A DNA stretch of 59,399 nucleotides from an uncultured Candidatus Pelagibacter sp. (lineage in GTDB: Bacteria; Pseudomonadota; Alphaproteobacteria; Pelagibacterales; Pelagibacteraceae): contig CAJQRZ010000046.1 in NCBI GenBank assembly GCA_905612435.1, positions 1 to 59,399 of the forward strand, read 5' to 3'. The notes beneath the pieces were generated by a model. It had not been told where the DNA came from, ran no database searches, and was given only the letters and a program-made list of their open reading frames with translations. A program made the translations under genes and the position numbers. Positions 1-8,357 of this stretch are shown one piece after another. Position 1 is the stretch's first letter. Each line of letters starts with the position of its first letter.

Positions 1-1
1 A

Positions 2-334
2 CCAACAATTAAAAAAAATTTTGATATGCATTTTTATAAGTGGTCGTTTAATAAACCGTTAAAAATAAATAGATATGGAATCCCTGAGCCAAGTTCTAAT
101 ATTTTAATGTATCCTGATGTTTTATTAGTACCACTTGTTGCATTTGATGAAAAATTAAACAGACTTGGATATGGTGGAGGATATTATGATCGTTTAATAG
201 AAAAATTAAGTAAAAAGAAAAAAATTCTCAAGATAGGTCTAGCTCTATCTGATCAAAAAATTAATAAAGTTCCAATTAATAAATATGATCAAAAGTTAGA
301 TTATATTGTAACAAATAAAAATATTATAAAATGA
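2..334 (+). CDS. 5-formyltetrahydrofolate cyclo-ligase, C-terminal part (cut by window start)
   Basis: The reading frame is open to the first bases of the window, so the N-terminus is missing; an internal ATG at 26 is not the real start. The visible 110 residues carry NRLGYGGGYYDR, the glycine-rich nucleotide-binding signature of the 5-FTHF cyclo-ligase (MTHFS/YgfA) family, preceded by the usual PDVLLVPLVAFD segment. The family converts 5-formyl-THF to 5,10-methenyl-THF with ATP in the cytoplasm. Its stop overlaps the next ATG (ATGA at 331-334), so it is translationally coupled to ymdB. A typical full protein is about 180-200 residues, so nearly half lies outside. Confidence 0.9.
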   Translation, partial: PTIKKNFDMHFYKWSFNKPLKINRYGIPEPSSNILMYPDVLLVPLVAFDEKLNRLGYGGGYYDRLIEKLSKKKKILKIGLALSDQKINKVPINKYDQKLDYIVTNKNIIK

Positions 335-1137
335 AATTTTTTTTTTTAGGTGATGTAGTTGGGGTTTCTGGACGCTCAATGATTTTTAATAATTTACTTT
401 CAGAGATTAAAAATAAAAAAATTGATTTTGTTGTTGTAAACGGTGAAAATGCAGCTGACGCAGGTGTGGGAATAACAGAAGAAATATGTAAAGATTTTTT
501 TAATTGTGGTGTGGATGTAATTACAACAGGAAATCATGTTTGGGATCAAAAAGAAACGATGTTTCATATAGAAAAAGAGAATAGGCTTTTAAGACCCCAA
601 AATTTATTTGAACCTTCTCCAGGAAAAGGTTTTGGAATATTTACTGCAAAAAATGGAATGAAAGTAGGAGTTCTTAATTTGATGGGAAATGTCTTTATGA
701 AAAAAAGTGAAGATGTATTCGAAACTGCTGAAAAATTTATGAAAAGATACAAACTAAAGGAACACTATGATTTTCTAATAGTTGATTTTCATGGAGAAAC
801 TACAAGTGAGAAGGCAGCTATGGGTCATTTTTTTGATGGTAATGCAACATTAGTTGTGGGGACTCACACACATATTCCAACCAATGACGCAAGAGTGTTA
901 AAAGGTGGAACTGCTTATCAAACTGATGCAGGAATGTGTGGAGATTATGATTCTGTAATTGGAATGAATAAAGATAATTCAATTAACAGATTTTTAAAAA
1001 AAAAAGCTATAAAACATTTTCCATCTAAAGGTGATGCTAGTTTGTGTGGCGTCATTGTTGATTGTGATATAGAAACAGGATTGGCAATGAATATAGAAAG
1101 TTTTATATATGGAGGGAAATTAAAAAATTCTTATTAA
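331..1137 (+). CDS. ymdB: YmdB-family metallophosphoesterase (TIGR00282 type)
   Basis: 268 residues, full length for the family. Metal-binding motifs appear in order: FLGDVVG (D8), VVNGENAADAG (E39, N40), TTGNHVWD (N68, H69), then DFHGETTSEK and GTHTHIPT near the middle and TDAGMCG. Family members are calcineurin-like phosphoesterases; the Bacillus protein hydrolyses 2',3'-cyclic nucleotides, but the role in alphaproteobacteria is not settled. No signal peptide is seen, so it is cytoplasmic. It starts on the ATGA overlap with the folate gene and is followed 5 bases later by yebC. Lying between a folate cyclo-ligase gene and yebC is a common alphaproteobacterial arrangement. Confidence 0.9.
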   Translation: MKFFFLGDVVGVSGRSMIFNNLLSEIKNKKIDFVVVNGENAADAGVGITEEICKDFFNCGVDVITTGNHVWDQKETMFHIEKENRLLRPQNLFEPSPGKGFGIFTAKNGMKVGVLNLMGNVFMKKSEDVFETAEKFMKRYKLKEHYDFLIVDFHGETTSEKAAMGHFFDGNATLVVGTHTHIPTNDARVLKGGTAYQTDAGMCGDYDSVIGMNKDNSINRFLKKKAIKHFPSKGDASLCGVIVDCDIETGLAMNIESFIYGGKLKNSY

Positions 1138-1142
1138 TTATT

Positions 1143-1868
1143 ATGTCAGGTCATTCAAAGTGGGCAAGTATAAAACATTCTAAAGGCAAAGCAGATAAAC
1201 AAAGATCTAAAATATTTTCTAAACTATCAAAAGAAATTAGTGTAGCTGCAAAACTGGGTGATAAGGATCCCGATATGAATCCCAGACTTAGATCTGCAAT
1301 TCAAGCTGCAAGATCATCCAATATGCCAAAAGATAATATTGAAAGAGCTATTGATAAATCATCTATTAATGCTGAAACAAATTTTGAAAATTTAAGATAT
1401 GAAGGATTTGGACCATATAAAATAGCTGTTATTGTTGAAGCCTTGACAGATAATAAAAATAGAACTGCATCTAATATTAGAACTATATTTCAAAAAAGTG
1501 GTGGTAACTTAGGAACACAAGGATCAGCATCACATAACTTTAATCAATTAGGTATTATTAAAATTGATAAAAAATATATATCTGATGAAAAAATTTTTGA
1601 ACTAGCAATTGATTCAGGTGCTGATGAATGCATTTCAAATGATAATTATCATGAAATTCAGTGTGTTAAGAGCGAAATATATAATGTAAAAAAAAAATTA
1701 GAAGAAACAATTAAAGATTTTATTTCAACCGAAATTGAATGGATAGCACTAAATAGTGTTGAGGTTGCTAAAGATAGATCAGAGTCAGCAATAGAATTTC
1801 TTGAAACCCTAGAAGATGATGATGATGTTCAGAATGTTTATTCAAATATAAATTTTGAGAATAATTGA
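1143..1868 (+). CDS. yebC: YebC/PmpR-family DNA-binding regulatory / translation protein
   Basis: 241 residues beginning MSGHSKWASIKHSKGKAD, the almost invariant YebC N-terminus, followed by the RLRSAIQAARSSNMPKDNIERAID helix and the GGNLGTQGS segment. The family was long annotated as transcriptional regulators; some members have since been linked to ribosome function at proline-rich stretches. Its stop (1866-1868) overlaps the ATG of ruvC by one base, giving TGATG coupling. The yebC-ruvC pairing is conserved widely. Confidence 0.93.
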   Translation: MSGHSKWASIKHSKGKADKQRSKIFSKLSKEISVAAKLGDKDPDMNPRLRSAIQAARSSNMPKDNIERAIDKSSINAETNFENLRYEGFGPYKIAVIVEALTDNKNRTASNIRTIFQKSGGNLGTQGSASHNFNQLGIIKIDKKYISDEKIFELAIDSGADECISNDNYHEIQCVKSEIYNVKKKLEETIKDFISTEIEWIALNSVEVAKDRSESAIEFLETLEDDDDVQNVYSNINFENN

Positions 1869-2362
1869 TGCTTATAATTGGCATTGACCCAGGTATAACA
1901 GGATCTATATGTTTTTTTGAAGACGGAAAGATTAATGATGTTGTGGAAATGCCAAGTATGCCAGAGGGGAAAAAACACAAAAGACAAGTAAATGGAGCTC
2001 AGATTTATCATGAAATTTTTATGAGGATTCAAAATTTAGATAAAAGAGATATAAAAGTAGTTATTGAACAAGTCTCAGCTATGCCAGGTCAAGGAGTAAC
2101 CAGTATGTTTAATTTTGGTCAATCTTTTGGAATTTTAAAAGGAATATGTTCTGCTATGCAATTACCAATGTATTTTGTCAGGCCTGCAAAATGGAAAAAA
2201 TATTTTAATCTTATTAATTCAGAAAAAGACGCAAGTAGAACTAAAGCAATAGAGGTATTTCCTTATTTTTCTTCTCAATTATCTAGAAAAAAGGATTCTA
2301 ATAAAGCAGACGCAATCTTAATTGCCAGTTTTTATTACGAGACCTACAAATTAGAGGAATAA
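1868..2362 (+). CDS. ruvC: RuvC-type Holliday junction resolvase
   Basis: 164 residues starting at the ATG in the TGATG overlap; a TTG one codon earlier is less likely. It begins LIIGIDPG with D7 of the RNase H-like fold, has E67 in VVIEQVSAMPGQG and D148 in NKADAILIA, three of the acidic catalytic residues expected for RuvC. The central segment TSMFNFGQSFGILKG resembles the divergent, phage-like RuvC branch more than the E. coli protein. RuvC cuts four-way junctions during recombination. The usual partners ruvA and ruvB do not follow: the next gene is tolQ. It could instead be a related RNase H-fold nuclease; context with yebC favours ruvC. Confidence 0.8.
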   Translation: MLIIGIDPGITGSICFFEDGKINDVVEMPSMPEGKKHKRQVNGAQIYHEIFMRIQNLDKRDIKVVIEQVSAMPGQGVTSMFNFGQSFGILKGICSAMQLPMYFVRPAKWKKYFNLINSEKDASRTKAIEVFPYFSSQLSRKKDSNKADAILIASFYYETYKLEE

Positions 2363-2415
2363 ATTAAGTTATATTAAGACAAATTGATGACACATTTTAG
2401 TGTGAAATCTTAATT

Positions 2416-3090
2416 ATGGAAGCTGATATTACATCTCAAGCAGTAGGACTTGCATCAAATACTGATTTTTCATTATGGAGTTTATTTATACGAGCTGACT
2501 TTGTAGTTAAATCAGTAATACTTATATTAATTGGCTGTTCAGTTTATTCATGGGCAATCATTATTGAAAAATTTAAATTATTTAAAAAAATTAATATAGA
2601 ATCTGAAGAGTTTGAGGAAAAATTTTGGAAATCAAAATCTGCAGAAACATTTTACAACAGTTTACCAGCAAACTTGGAAAATCCTATGGTCTTACTGTTT
2701 AAAGAATCTATGCAAACTTTATTGAAAGCTAAATCCAAATCAAATCTAAATGAAAGAATGAGCAGTATGTTGGAAGTTAATATTGAAAAGCAAATGTTGA
2801 AATTTGATAAAGGATTTACTTTTTTGGCAACCGTTGGCTCTACGGCTCCCTTTATTGGATTGTTCGGAACCGTTTGGGGAATAATGAATTCATTTCAATC
2901 AATTGCAATTTCTAGAAATACAAGTTTAGCAATTGTTGCGCCGGGTATCGCTGAAGCATTATTTGCAACAGCACTTGGCTTGTTAGCTGCCATCCCAGCA
3001 GTTGTTGCTTATAATAAATTTAATAACGACTCTAAGAAGTACTTACAAAAATTAGAAAATTTTTCTAAAAGATTTTTATCAATAATTTAA
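2416..3090 (+). CDS. tolQ: TolQ, proton-channel subunit of the Tol-Pal envelope machine
   Basis: 224 residues with three hydrophobic segments (about 28-48, 138-160 and 175-200), the layout of MotA/TolQ/ExbB proteins. The last two contain the conserved ATVGSTAPFIGLFGTVWGIM and APGIAEALFATALGLLAAIPA segments. With TolR it forms the inner-membrane motor that energises TolA at the expense of the proton gradient. It opens tolQ-tolR-tolA-tolB-pal and is separated from ruvC by 53 bases; ybgC, often found just upstream, is absent. Confidence 0.95.
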   Translation: MEADITSQAVGLASNTDFSLWSLFIRADFVVKSVILILIGCSVYSWAIIIEKFKLFKKINIESEEFEEKFWKSKSAETFYNSLPANLENPMVLLFKESMQTLLKAKSKSNLNERMSSMLEVNIEKQMLKFDKGFTFLATVGSTAPFIGLFGTVWGIMNSFQSIAISRNTSLAIVAPGIAEALFATALGLLAAIPAVVAYNKFNNDSKKYLQKLENFSKRFLSII

Positions 3091-3091
3091 A

Positions 3092-3508
3092 ATGGCTTTT
3101 AAACTTAATCGTTCATCAAAAGAACCAATAAGTGAAATTAATGTTACTCCTTTTGTAGATGTAATGTTAGTTTTATTAATTATCTTTATGGTAACAGCAC
3201 CATTATTGACTGTCGGAGTTCAAGTTGATTTACCAGAAAGTTCAGCCGATTCATTACCAGAAGAGCTAGAACCATTAACACTTTCTATCAACTCCAAAGG
3301 AGAAATTTTTATTCAAGAATCTAAAGTAGAGTATGAAAAAATTATTGCAAAAATATTAGCAGTATCAAAGAATAGAACAGACACTAGAATTTATGTTAGA
3401 GGAGATAAATCAATAAACTATGGTCGAGTTTTAGAAATAATGGGCATGTTATCTGGTTCTGGATTTACAAAAGTAGCATTAATTTCTGAGCCTTATAAGG
3501 AAAGGTAG
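3092..3508 (+). CDS. tolR: TolR, ExbD/TolR-family motor subunit
   Basis: 138 residues: a short cytoplasmic start, then SEINVTPFVDVMLVLLIIFMV, whose single membrane helix carries the aspartate (in FVDVMLVLL) needed for proton coupling in this family, followed by a periplasmic domain ending in the FTKVALISEP strand. It begins 2 bases after tolQ and 5 bases before tolA, so it is cotranscribed. It couples proton flow through TolQ to TolA. Confidence 0.95.
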   Translation: MAFKLNRSSKEPISEINVTPFVDVMLVLLIIFMVTAPLLTVGVQVDLPESSADSLPEELEPLTLSINSKGEIFIQESKVEYEKIIAKILAVSKNRTDTRIYVRGDKSINYGRVLEIMGMLSGSGFTKVALISEPYKER

Positions 3509-3513
3509 TGTAG

Positions 3514-4326
3514 ATGAATAGAAGCATTGTTATTTCTTCTGGTTTTCATATTTTATTGGTTATAATTACAGCTATGAGTTTACCATTTTTGTCAAAAGAA
3601 CTAATTGATCTTCCACCAATAGTTTCTGTTGAACTTATTCAAATTACAGATAAAACAAATGTTCCTTTTGCACCAAAAGCAAAAAAAATAATTGAAAAAG
3701 TAAAAAAAAAAGAAAAAGAGAAGTTAGTTTCTGAACAAGCTCCACCTAAAAAGGTCAAAAAAGAAAAACCTGATGCAGTTCCATTACCAGACAAAAAAAT
3801 TGAAAAAGTTGAAAAAATAGAGAATAAAAAACAAAATCCAGAAAAAATAGACAATAAAGTTAAACAAGTCTCTGAGTTTGAAGAAAAAGAGCTGTTTGAT
3901 CCAAATAATATTGCTGCACTTATTGACAAATCTAAAGAAGAAACTGCAGAAAGCACCAATAAACTAGATAAAGTTACTCAGGATCAAGACAAAAATTTAG
4001 ATGTAGTTGGCTTATCTTTGAGTGAAGAAGATGCCCTAAAAGCCCAAATATTTGGATGTTGGAGTATACCCTTAGGTTTACCATATAGTGAAAATTTACT
4101 AGTTAGAATTAAACTTCAGTTAAAACCTGATGGATCTGTTATAAAATCTGAAATATTAGATCATGCAAGAATGAATAAACCAGGACAAAAATTTTATAAA
4201 GTTTTAGCAGAGAGTGCTTTAAGAGCGATCAAACTATGTTCACCACTTAGAGTTCCAACTACTGGATATGAAAGATGGAAAGATTTACAATTAAATTTTG
4301 ATGCAAGAGAAATGTTGGAAGGATAA
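3514..4326 (+). CDS. tolA: TolA-like protein linking inner and outer membrane
   Basis: 270 residues: an N-terminal membrane anchor (about 5-27), a long Lys/Glu/Pro-rich linker (about 50-140) and a C-terminal globular domain (about 165-270) of the TolA/TonB C-terminal type with two cysteines (in FGCWSIP and [10 protein letters not shown]). The linker is lower in alanine and richer in lysine than the E. coli one, as expected in an AT-rich genome. Position between tolR and tolB decides the identity; sequence alone would also fit a TonB-like protein. Confidence 0.85.
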   Translation: MNRSIVISSGFHILLVIITAMSLPFLSKELIDLPPIVSVELIQITDKTNVPFAPKAKKIIEKVKKKEKEKLVSEQAPPKKVKKEKPDAVPLPDKKIEKVEKIENKKQNPEKIDNKVKQVSEFEEKELFDPNNIAALIDKSKEETAESTNKLDKVTQDQDKNLDVVGLSLSEEDALKAQIFGCWSIPLGLPYSENLLVRIKLQLKPDGSVIKSEILDHARMNKPGQKFYKVLAESALRAIKLCSPLRVPTTGYERWKDLQLNFDAREMLEG

Positions 4327-4327
4327 A

Positions 4328-5668
4328 ATGAAAAATATACATATATTAATATTATTAATTTTAATACCCATCAAAGCTTTTGCTTTAATAGAGGTCGATA
4401 TAACAAGGGGTAACTTAAGTCCATTGCCAGTTGCTGTATCTTCTTTATCTATAGATAAGATATCTAAAAAAAATTTCGAAAAATTACTAAAAAAAAAAAA
4501 TATTGGTTCTGAAATATCTATAATAGTTGAAAATAATTTAAAACAAACTGGATTATTTAATCCCTTAAATAAAGATGCTTTTTTACAAAAACCCAATATC
4601 GCACATTTAAAACCAAGGTTTGAAGACTGGGCATTAATAAAAGCTCAAGCGTTAATAACTGGGAAAGTATCACTTGTTAATGAAAAACTAAGAGTTGAAT
4701 TTAGACTATGGGATATCCTAGCGGGTAAAGAAATAATGGCTTTAGCTTTTACAACTGTCCCTACTAACTGGAGAAGAGTTGGTCATATCATTACTGATAA
4801 AGTTTATGAGAGATTAACAGGAGAAAAAGGGTATTTTGATACTAGGATTATTTATGTGGCTGAAGAAGGTCCAAAAACTAATAGAGTTAAAAAGTTAGCA
4901 ATTATGGACCAAGATGGTTTTAATACTAAGTACTTAACACTGGGAAATGAATTAGTCTTAACTCCAAGATTTAATCCAACAAACCAAATGGTTACATACC
5001 TTTCTTACTTTAGAAATTTACCTAGGGTATATCTATTAGATATTGAAACGGGAATCCAAGAAGTAGTAGGTGATTTTCCAGGAATGACATTCGCTCCAAG
5101 ATTTTCACCTGATGGAAAAAAAATCATAATGAGTTTTGCAATGGATGGAAACTCTGAAATATATACTATGGATCTTGAGAATAGAGTTGTAGAAAAAATA
5201 ACAAATCATCCATCTATTGATACTTCGCCATCTTATTCACCTGATGGTAAATATATCTGTTTCAACTCCGATAGAAGTGGCTATCAACAAATTTACGTAA
5301 TGAAAAGCAATGGCACAAATGTGAAAAGAATTTCTTTTGGTAAAGGATTATATGGGACACCAGTCTGGTCGCCAAGAGGAGATTTGATTGCTTTTACAAA
5401 ATTACATAAAGGAAAATTTTATATAGGAGTCATGAGAACTGATGGAACAGGAGAAAGGTTATTAACTGAGAATTTTTATCAAGAAGCTCCATCTTGGTCA
5501 CCTAATGGAAGAGTTTTAGTATTTTATAGAGAAACAAAAACTAATTCAAATGGCGAAGGATTTTCAGCAAAATTATGGTCTATTGATTTAACAGGCTATA
5601 ATGAGAGACAAGTAAAGACAGAAACTGATGCTTCTGACCCATCATGGTCATCATTATTAAGTAATTAA
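4328..5668 (+). CDS. tolB: TolB, periplasmic beta-propeller of the Tol-Pal system
   Basis: 446 residues from the ATG at 4328, chosen because it lies one base after the tolA stop and is followed directly by a signal peptide (hydrophobic residues about 5-18, cleavage near AFA). An upstream TTG at 4298 would put charged residues ahead of that signal. The N-terminal domain is followed by WD40-like/TolB repeats, seen as recurring [22 protein letters not shown] and SWSPNGR motifs. TolB binds Pal and TolA in the periplasm. Confidence 0.95.
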   Translation: MKNIHILILLILIPIKAFALIEVDITRGNLSPLPVAVSSLSIDKISKKNFEKLLKKKNIGSEISIIVENNLKQTGLFNPLNKDAFLQKPNIAHLKPRFEDWALIKAQALITGKVSLVNEKLRVEFRLWDILAGKEIMALAFTTVPTNWRRVGHIITDKVYERLTGEKGYFDTRIIYVAEEGPKTNRVKKLAIMDQDGFNTKYLTLGNELVLTPRFNPTNQMVTYLSYFRNLPRVYLLDIETGIQEVVGDFPGMTFAPRFSPDGKKIIMSFAMDGNSEIYTMDLENRVVEKITNHPSIDTSPSYSPDGKYICFNSDRSGYQQIYVMKSNGTNVKRISFGKGLYGTPVWSPRGDLIAFTKLHKGKFYIGVMRTDGTGERLLTENFYQEAPSWSPNGRVLVFYRETKTNSNGEGFSAKLWSIDLTGYNERQVKTETDASDPSWSSLLSN

Positions 5669-5737
5669 TAGTTAAATATGTTGCTTTTAACTTGAAACAT
5701 CTATTTAGTTATGAAAAAGTTACTTTATTCAATTTAA

Positions 5738-5750
5738 GGAGCAAGGAGCA
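5738..5750 (+). promoter_or_regulatory. Strong doubled ribosome binding site of pal
   Basis: AAGGAGCAAGGAG stands just before the pal ATG at 5753. It offers two overlapping anti-Shine-Dalgarno matches, while most genes here have weak or no visible site. It supports high translation of an abundant lipoprotein. Confidence 0.7.
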
Positions 5751-5752
5751 AT

Positions 5753-6235
5753 ATGAACGTAAGCAAAATTTTTAAAAATGCATTTCTAATAATTCTAGCT
5801 AGCCTAGTTTTGTCAGCATGCGCAACACAAGTTAAAAAATCGTCAGGCCAAATGCAAGGCGATGTTTACACTGGAACTGATACTGTAAAAGAGTTAGCTA
5901 AAGGAGTTTCTGATAGAGTTTTCTTTGCAACTAATGAAACTGTTTTAACAACAGCATCAAGGGACACACTTAGAAAGCAAGCTGCTTGGTTAAGAAAAAA
6001 TTCTAGCATAAATGTAGTATTAGAAGGTCACGCTGATGAAAGAGGTACAAGAGAGTACAACTTAGCATTAGGTGAAAGAAGAGCTAATTCTGCAAAAGAC
6101 TATCTAATGACTTATGGAATTTCTTCAGATAGAATTTCTGTAATTAGTTATGGAAAAGAAAGACCTATAGATTCAGGTTCAAATCCATTAGCTTGGTCAA
6201 AAAATAGAAGATCTGTTACAGTTAAAGCTAACTAA
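5753..6235 (+). CDS. pal: Pal, peptidoglycan-associated outer-membrane lipoprotein
   Basis: 160 residues. The signal peptide ends in a lipobox, LVLSAC (cysteine about residue 23), for lipid attachment. The C-terminal OmpA-like domain carries LEGHADERGTREYNLALGERRA and the downstream SYGKERP motif, which bind peptidoglycan. A strong doubled Shine-Dalgarno (AAGGAGCAAGGAG, 5738-5750) precedes the ATG, unusual in this gene-dense window and consistent with high expression. An 84-base leader separates it from tolB and a terminator follows. Confidence 0.96.
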   Translation: MNVSKIFKNAFLIILASLVLSACATQVKKSSGQMQGDVYTGTDTVKELAKGVSDRVFFATNETVLTTASRDTLRKQAAWLRKNSSINVVLEGHADERGTREYNLALGERRANSAKDYLMTYGISSDRISVISYGKERPIDSGSNPLAWSKNRRSVTVKAN

Positions 6236-6247
6236 TACAAAAAATTT

Positions 6248-6288
6248 AAAAAAGACCCTAACGTGAAAGTGTTAAGGGTCTTTTTTTT
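6248..6288 (+). terminator. Rho-independent terminator after pal
   Basis: GACCCTAAC (6254-6262) pairs with GTTAAGGGTC (6271-6280) with one bulged base, around an 8-base loop, followed by eight T (6281-6288) and preceded by an A run. It is the clearest intrinsic terminator in the window. It separates tolQRAB-pal from cpoB-tilS, which start only 28 bases later. Confidence 0.9.
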
Positions 6289-6316
6289 GCCATTATTTTA
6301 ATTACAATTTAAAAGA

Positions 6317-7294
6317 ATGTTCAAATTTAAAAATTTTATATTAATATATTTATTTTTAATTTTTGTTTCATTTCTTAGCAACTCTTTTGCTGATAATCAC
6401 AATGTATTTGAAATATTAGAAAAAATACAAAAAGATCTTAAAACCCTAGAAAGAGCAGTTTACTCAAACTCTTCTACTAGTGCTGAAGATAATACGTCAA
6501 GTATTTTAAATAGAAATTCAGAAGATGTTTTAACAAGACACTTGTTAAAACTATCAGAAATAGAAAATCAATTTCAAGAATTAACCAATAAATTTGAAGA
6601 AATAAATTTTAAATTAGACAAATTATCAAATAGACTTTCAAAGGTACAAGCAGATAATCAAATAAGATTCCAAGATTTGGAAGGTGGAAATATAAGTTTA
6701 AATAATGAAACAATTTCAAAATCTAAAAAAGAAATAGTTAAAAAATTACCTGGATCATCAAAACCACAAGATCTAGGCTCTATCTCGTATAAGGACTCAG
6801 AACCAACTACTGAAGAACAAGAAATTCAATCAGTAGAAACGGTGGGAACAGTTGTAACAGAAACTTTTGAATCAGTAGAAAAATTATTGCCTGATGTAAT
6901 CCCCGAAAAACAATATGAATTTGCAAGTAGTTTTTTACAAATAGGAGATTATAGCACTGCAGAAAGAGCATTTAGAGAATTTGTAGAAACAAATCCCAAA
7001 CATAAGTTGGCTGGCAGTGCACAATACTGGTACGCTGAAACATTTAGAATAAGACAATTATATACTGATGCAGCATCTGCTTTTTTAGAAGGATACCAAA
7101 AATATCCTAAAAGTGAGAAGGCTCCTATAAATTTATTAAGACTCGGTGTATCAATGGTTCAAATTGGGGAAAAAAAACAAGGTTGCAAAATGATAACAGC
7201 AGTAAAAGAAACATATCCAAAAGCAGAACTATCTGTTTTGCAAAAAGCAAAATTTGAGGCAAAAAAGTTTGATTGCGAAAAACAAAAATCTTAG
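6317..7294 (+). CDS. cpoB: CpoB/YbgF, Tol-Pal associated periplasmic TPR protein
   Basis: 325 residues: a signal peptide (hydrophobic about 7-23, cleavage near SFA), an N-terminal coiled-coil region (about 28-120), a Ser/Glu-rich linker and a C-terminal TPR domain (about 195-320) with the YEFASSFLQIGDYSTAERAF repeat start. In E. coli CpoB links Tol-Pal to peptidoglycan synthesis at the septum. It follows pal, as in most proteobacteria, but after a terminator. Its 3' end runs into tilS. Confidence 0.9.
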   Translation: MFKFKNFILIYLFLIFVSFLSNSFADNHNVFEILEKIQKDLKTLERAVYSNSSTSAEDNTSSILNRNSEDVLTRHLLKLSEIENQFQELTNKFEEINFKLDKLSNRLSKVQADNQIRFQDLEGGNISLNNETISKSKKEIVKKLPGSSKPQDLGSISYKDSEPTTEEQEIQSVETVGTVVTETFESVEKLLPDVIPEKQYEFASSFLQIGDYSTAERAFREFVETNPKHKLAGSAQYWYAETFRIRQLYTDAASAFLEGYQKYPKSEKAPINLLRLGVSMVQIGEKKQGCKMITAVKETYPKAELSVLQKAKFEAKKFDCEKQKS

Positions 7295-8291
7295 AATTAT
7301 TTTAAAACATTTAAATAATAATAAAATACGCAAAAGTTTTATAGAATTTAAGAAAAATTTAAGCAAAAATGAAAATTTTGCTGTAGCAGTATCGGGGGGT
7401 CCTGATAGCTTATCTTTATCTTTTTTATCAAAGTGTTTTTCAATAGAAAATAAATCACAAATAAAATTTTATATAGTTGATCATAAATTAAGAAAAAATT
7501 CATCTGTGGAAGCAAAATTGGTATGCTCCATACTAGAAAAAATTGGAATTAACTGTAAAGTGCTAACATGGAGAGGTAAAAAGCCAAAAAGTAATATTCA
7601 AGCTGTAGCTAGAAAAAAAAGATATTCTCTTTTAACAAATCAATGCAAAAAAGATAATATAAATAATCTTCTTTTAGGTCATCATATAGATGATTTGTAT
7701 GAAAATTTTTTAATTAGATTGCTTAGAGGAAGTGGATTAAAAGGCTTAACATCTTTTGGTAACAAATCAGAATATCAAGTTAATAATATTAATATTTTAA
7801 GACCATTAATGAATTTAGAAAAAAATGATTTGATTTATATTTCTAAAAAAGTGTTTGGCTATTATATAAAAGACCCTTCTAATTTAGATGAAAATTTTAA
7901 AAGAATTAAAATCAGAAACTTAATAAATAATTTAAAACAAGAAGGTTTAGATAAGAAAAAACTTAAACTTACAATCAATAACTTAAAAGATTCAGACAAT
8001 TCAATTAATTTCTATGTTAAAAAAAATATTGATAACAATACAACTTTCTTTAAAAATAAAAATACTTTCTTCGTCAATAATATTTTTTTTGAACAACCTG
8101 ATGAAATAGTTTTTAGATCTTTATCATTTTTAATTAAAATAAGCGGAGGTAAATATTACAATGTGAGAGGTAAAAATATTCAAAATTTAATTAAAAAAAT
8201 CAAAAAAGATGAAGTTGGAAAGAAAACTACACTTGGGAGATGTTTCATTGAAAAATTTCAGAAAACTATAATAATTTCAAGGGAAAATTGA
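7254..8291 (+). CDS. tilS: tRNA(Ile)-lysidine synthase TilS (start uncertain)
   Basis: The N-type ATP pyrophosphatase P-loop AVAVSGGPDSLSLSF lies near the N-terminus, followed by VDHKLRKNSS and the LLGHHIDDLYENFLIRLLRGSGLKGL segment typical of TilS. The enzyme makes lysidine at the wobble base of tRNA-Ile(CAT), changing it to read AUA, and is essential in AT-rich genomes that use AUA heavily. There is no in-frame ATG near the expected start: candidates are TTG at 7254 or 7269, inside cpoB, or ATT at 7296 just after the cpoB stop. Coordinates give the longest option. The C-terminal domain is shorter than in E. coli. Confidence 0.9.
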   Translation: MRQKSLIAKNKNLRIILKHLNNNKIRKSFIEFKKNLSKNENFAVAVSGGPDSLSLSFLSKCFSIENKSQIKFYIVDHKLRKNSSVEAKLVCSILEKIGINCKVLTWRGKKPKSNIQAVARKKRYSLLTNQCKKDNINNLLLGHHIDDLYENFLIRLLRGSGLKGLTSFGNKSEYQVNNINILRPLMNLEKNDLIYISKKVFGYYIKDPSNLDENFKRIKIRNLINNLKQEGLDKKKLKLTINNLKDSDNSINFYVKKNIDNNTTFFKNKNTFFVNNIFFEQPDEIVFRSLSFLIKISGGKYYNVRGKNIQNLIKKIKKDEVGKKTTLGRCFIEKFQKTIIISREN

Positions 8292-8322
8292 TTTATTAGT
8301 TAACTTCTGTAACAATTTGACA

Positions 8323-8350
8323 CTTGTTTAATCTATGATAATTCTTATCT
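8323..8350 (+). promoter_or_regulatory. Candidate heat-shock (RpoH) promoter of ftsH
   Basis: CTTG (8323-8326) is followed after exactly 17 bases by CTTATCT (8344-8350). This matches the alphaproteobacterial sigma-32 pattern CTTG-N17/18-CYTATNT as I recall it. The ATG of ftsH is only 7 bases beyond. A similar arrangement precedes hflK. Short AT-rich motifs can occur by chance here, so this is a prediction. Confidence 0.5.
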
Positions 8351-8357
8351 TAACTGT

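Noticed and set aside
3639-3959. Antisense open frame opposite tolA
   Set aside because: It mirrors the Lys/Glu-rich linker of TolA and yields a Phe/Ser-rich low-complexity product with no recognisable motif.
4298-4330. Earlier TTG start for tolB
   Set aside because: It would place charged residues before the signal peptide and overlap tolA by 29 bases; the ATG at 4328 fits both signal peptide and spacing.
8317-8342. TTGACA with GATAAT or TATGAT upstream of ftsH as a sigma-70 promoter
   Set aside because: Spacers are 14 and 11 bases, too short; the overlapping CTTG-N17-CTTATCT pattern fits better.
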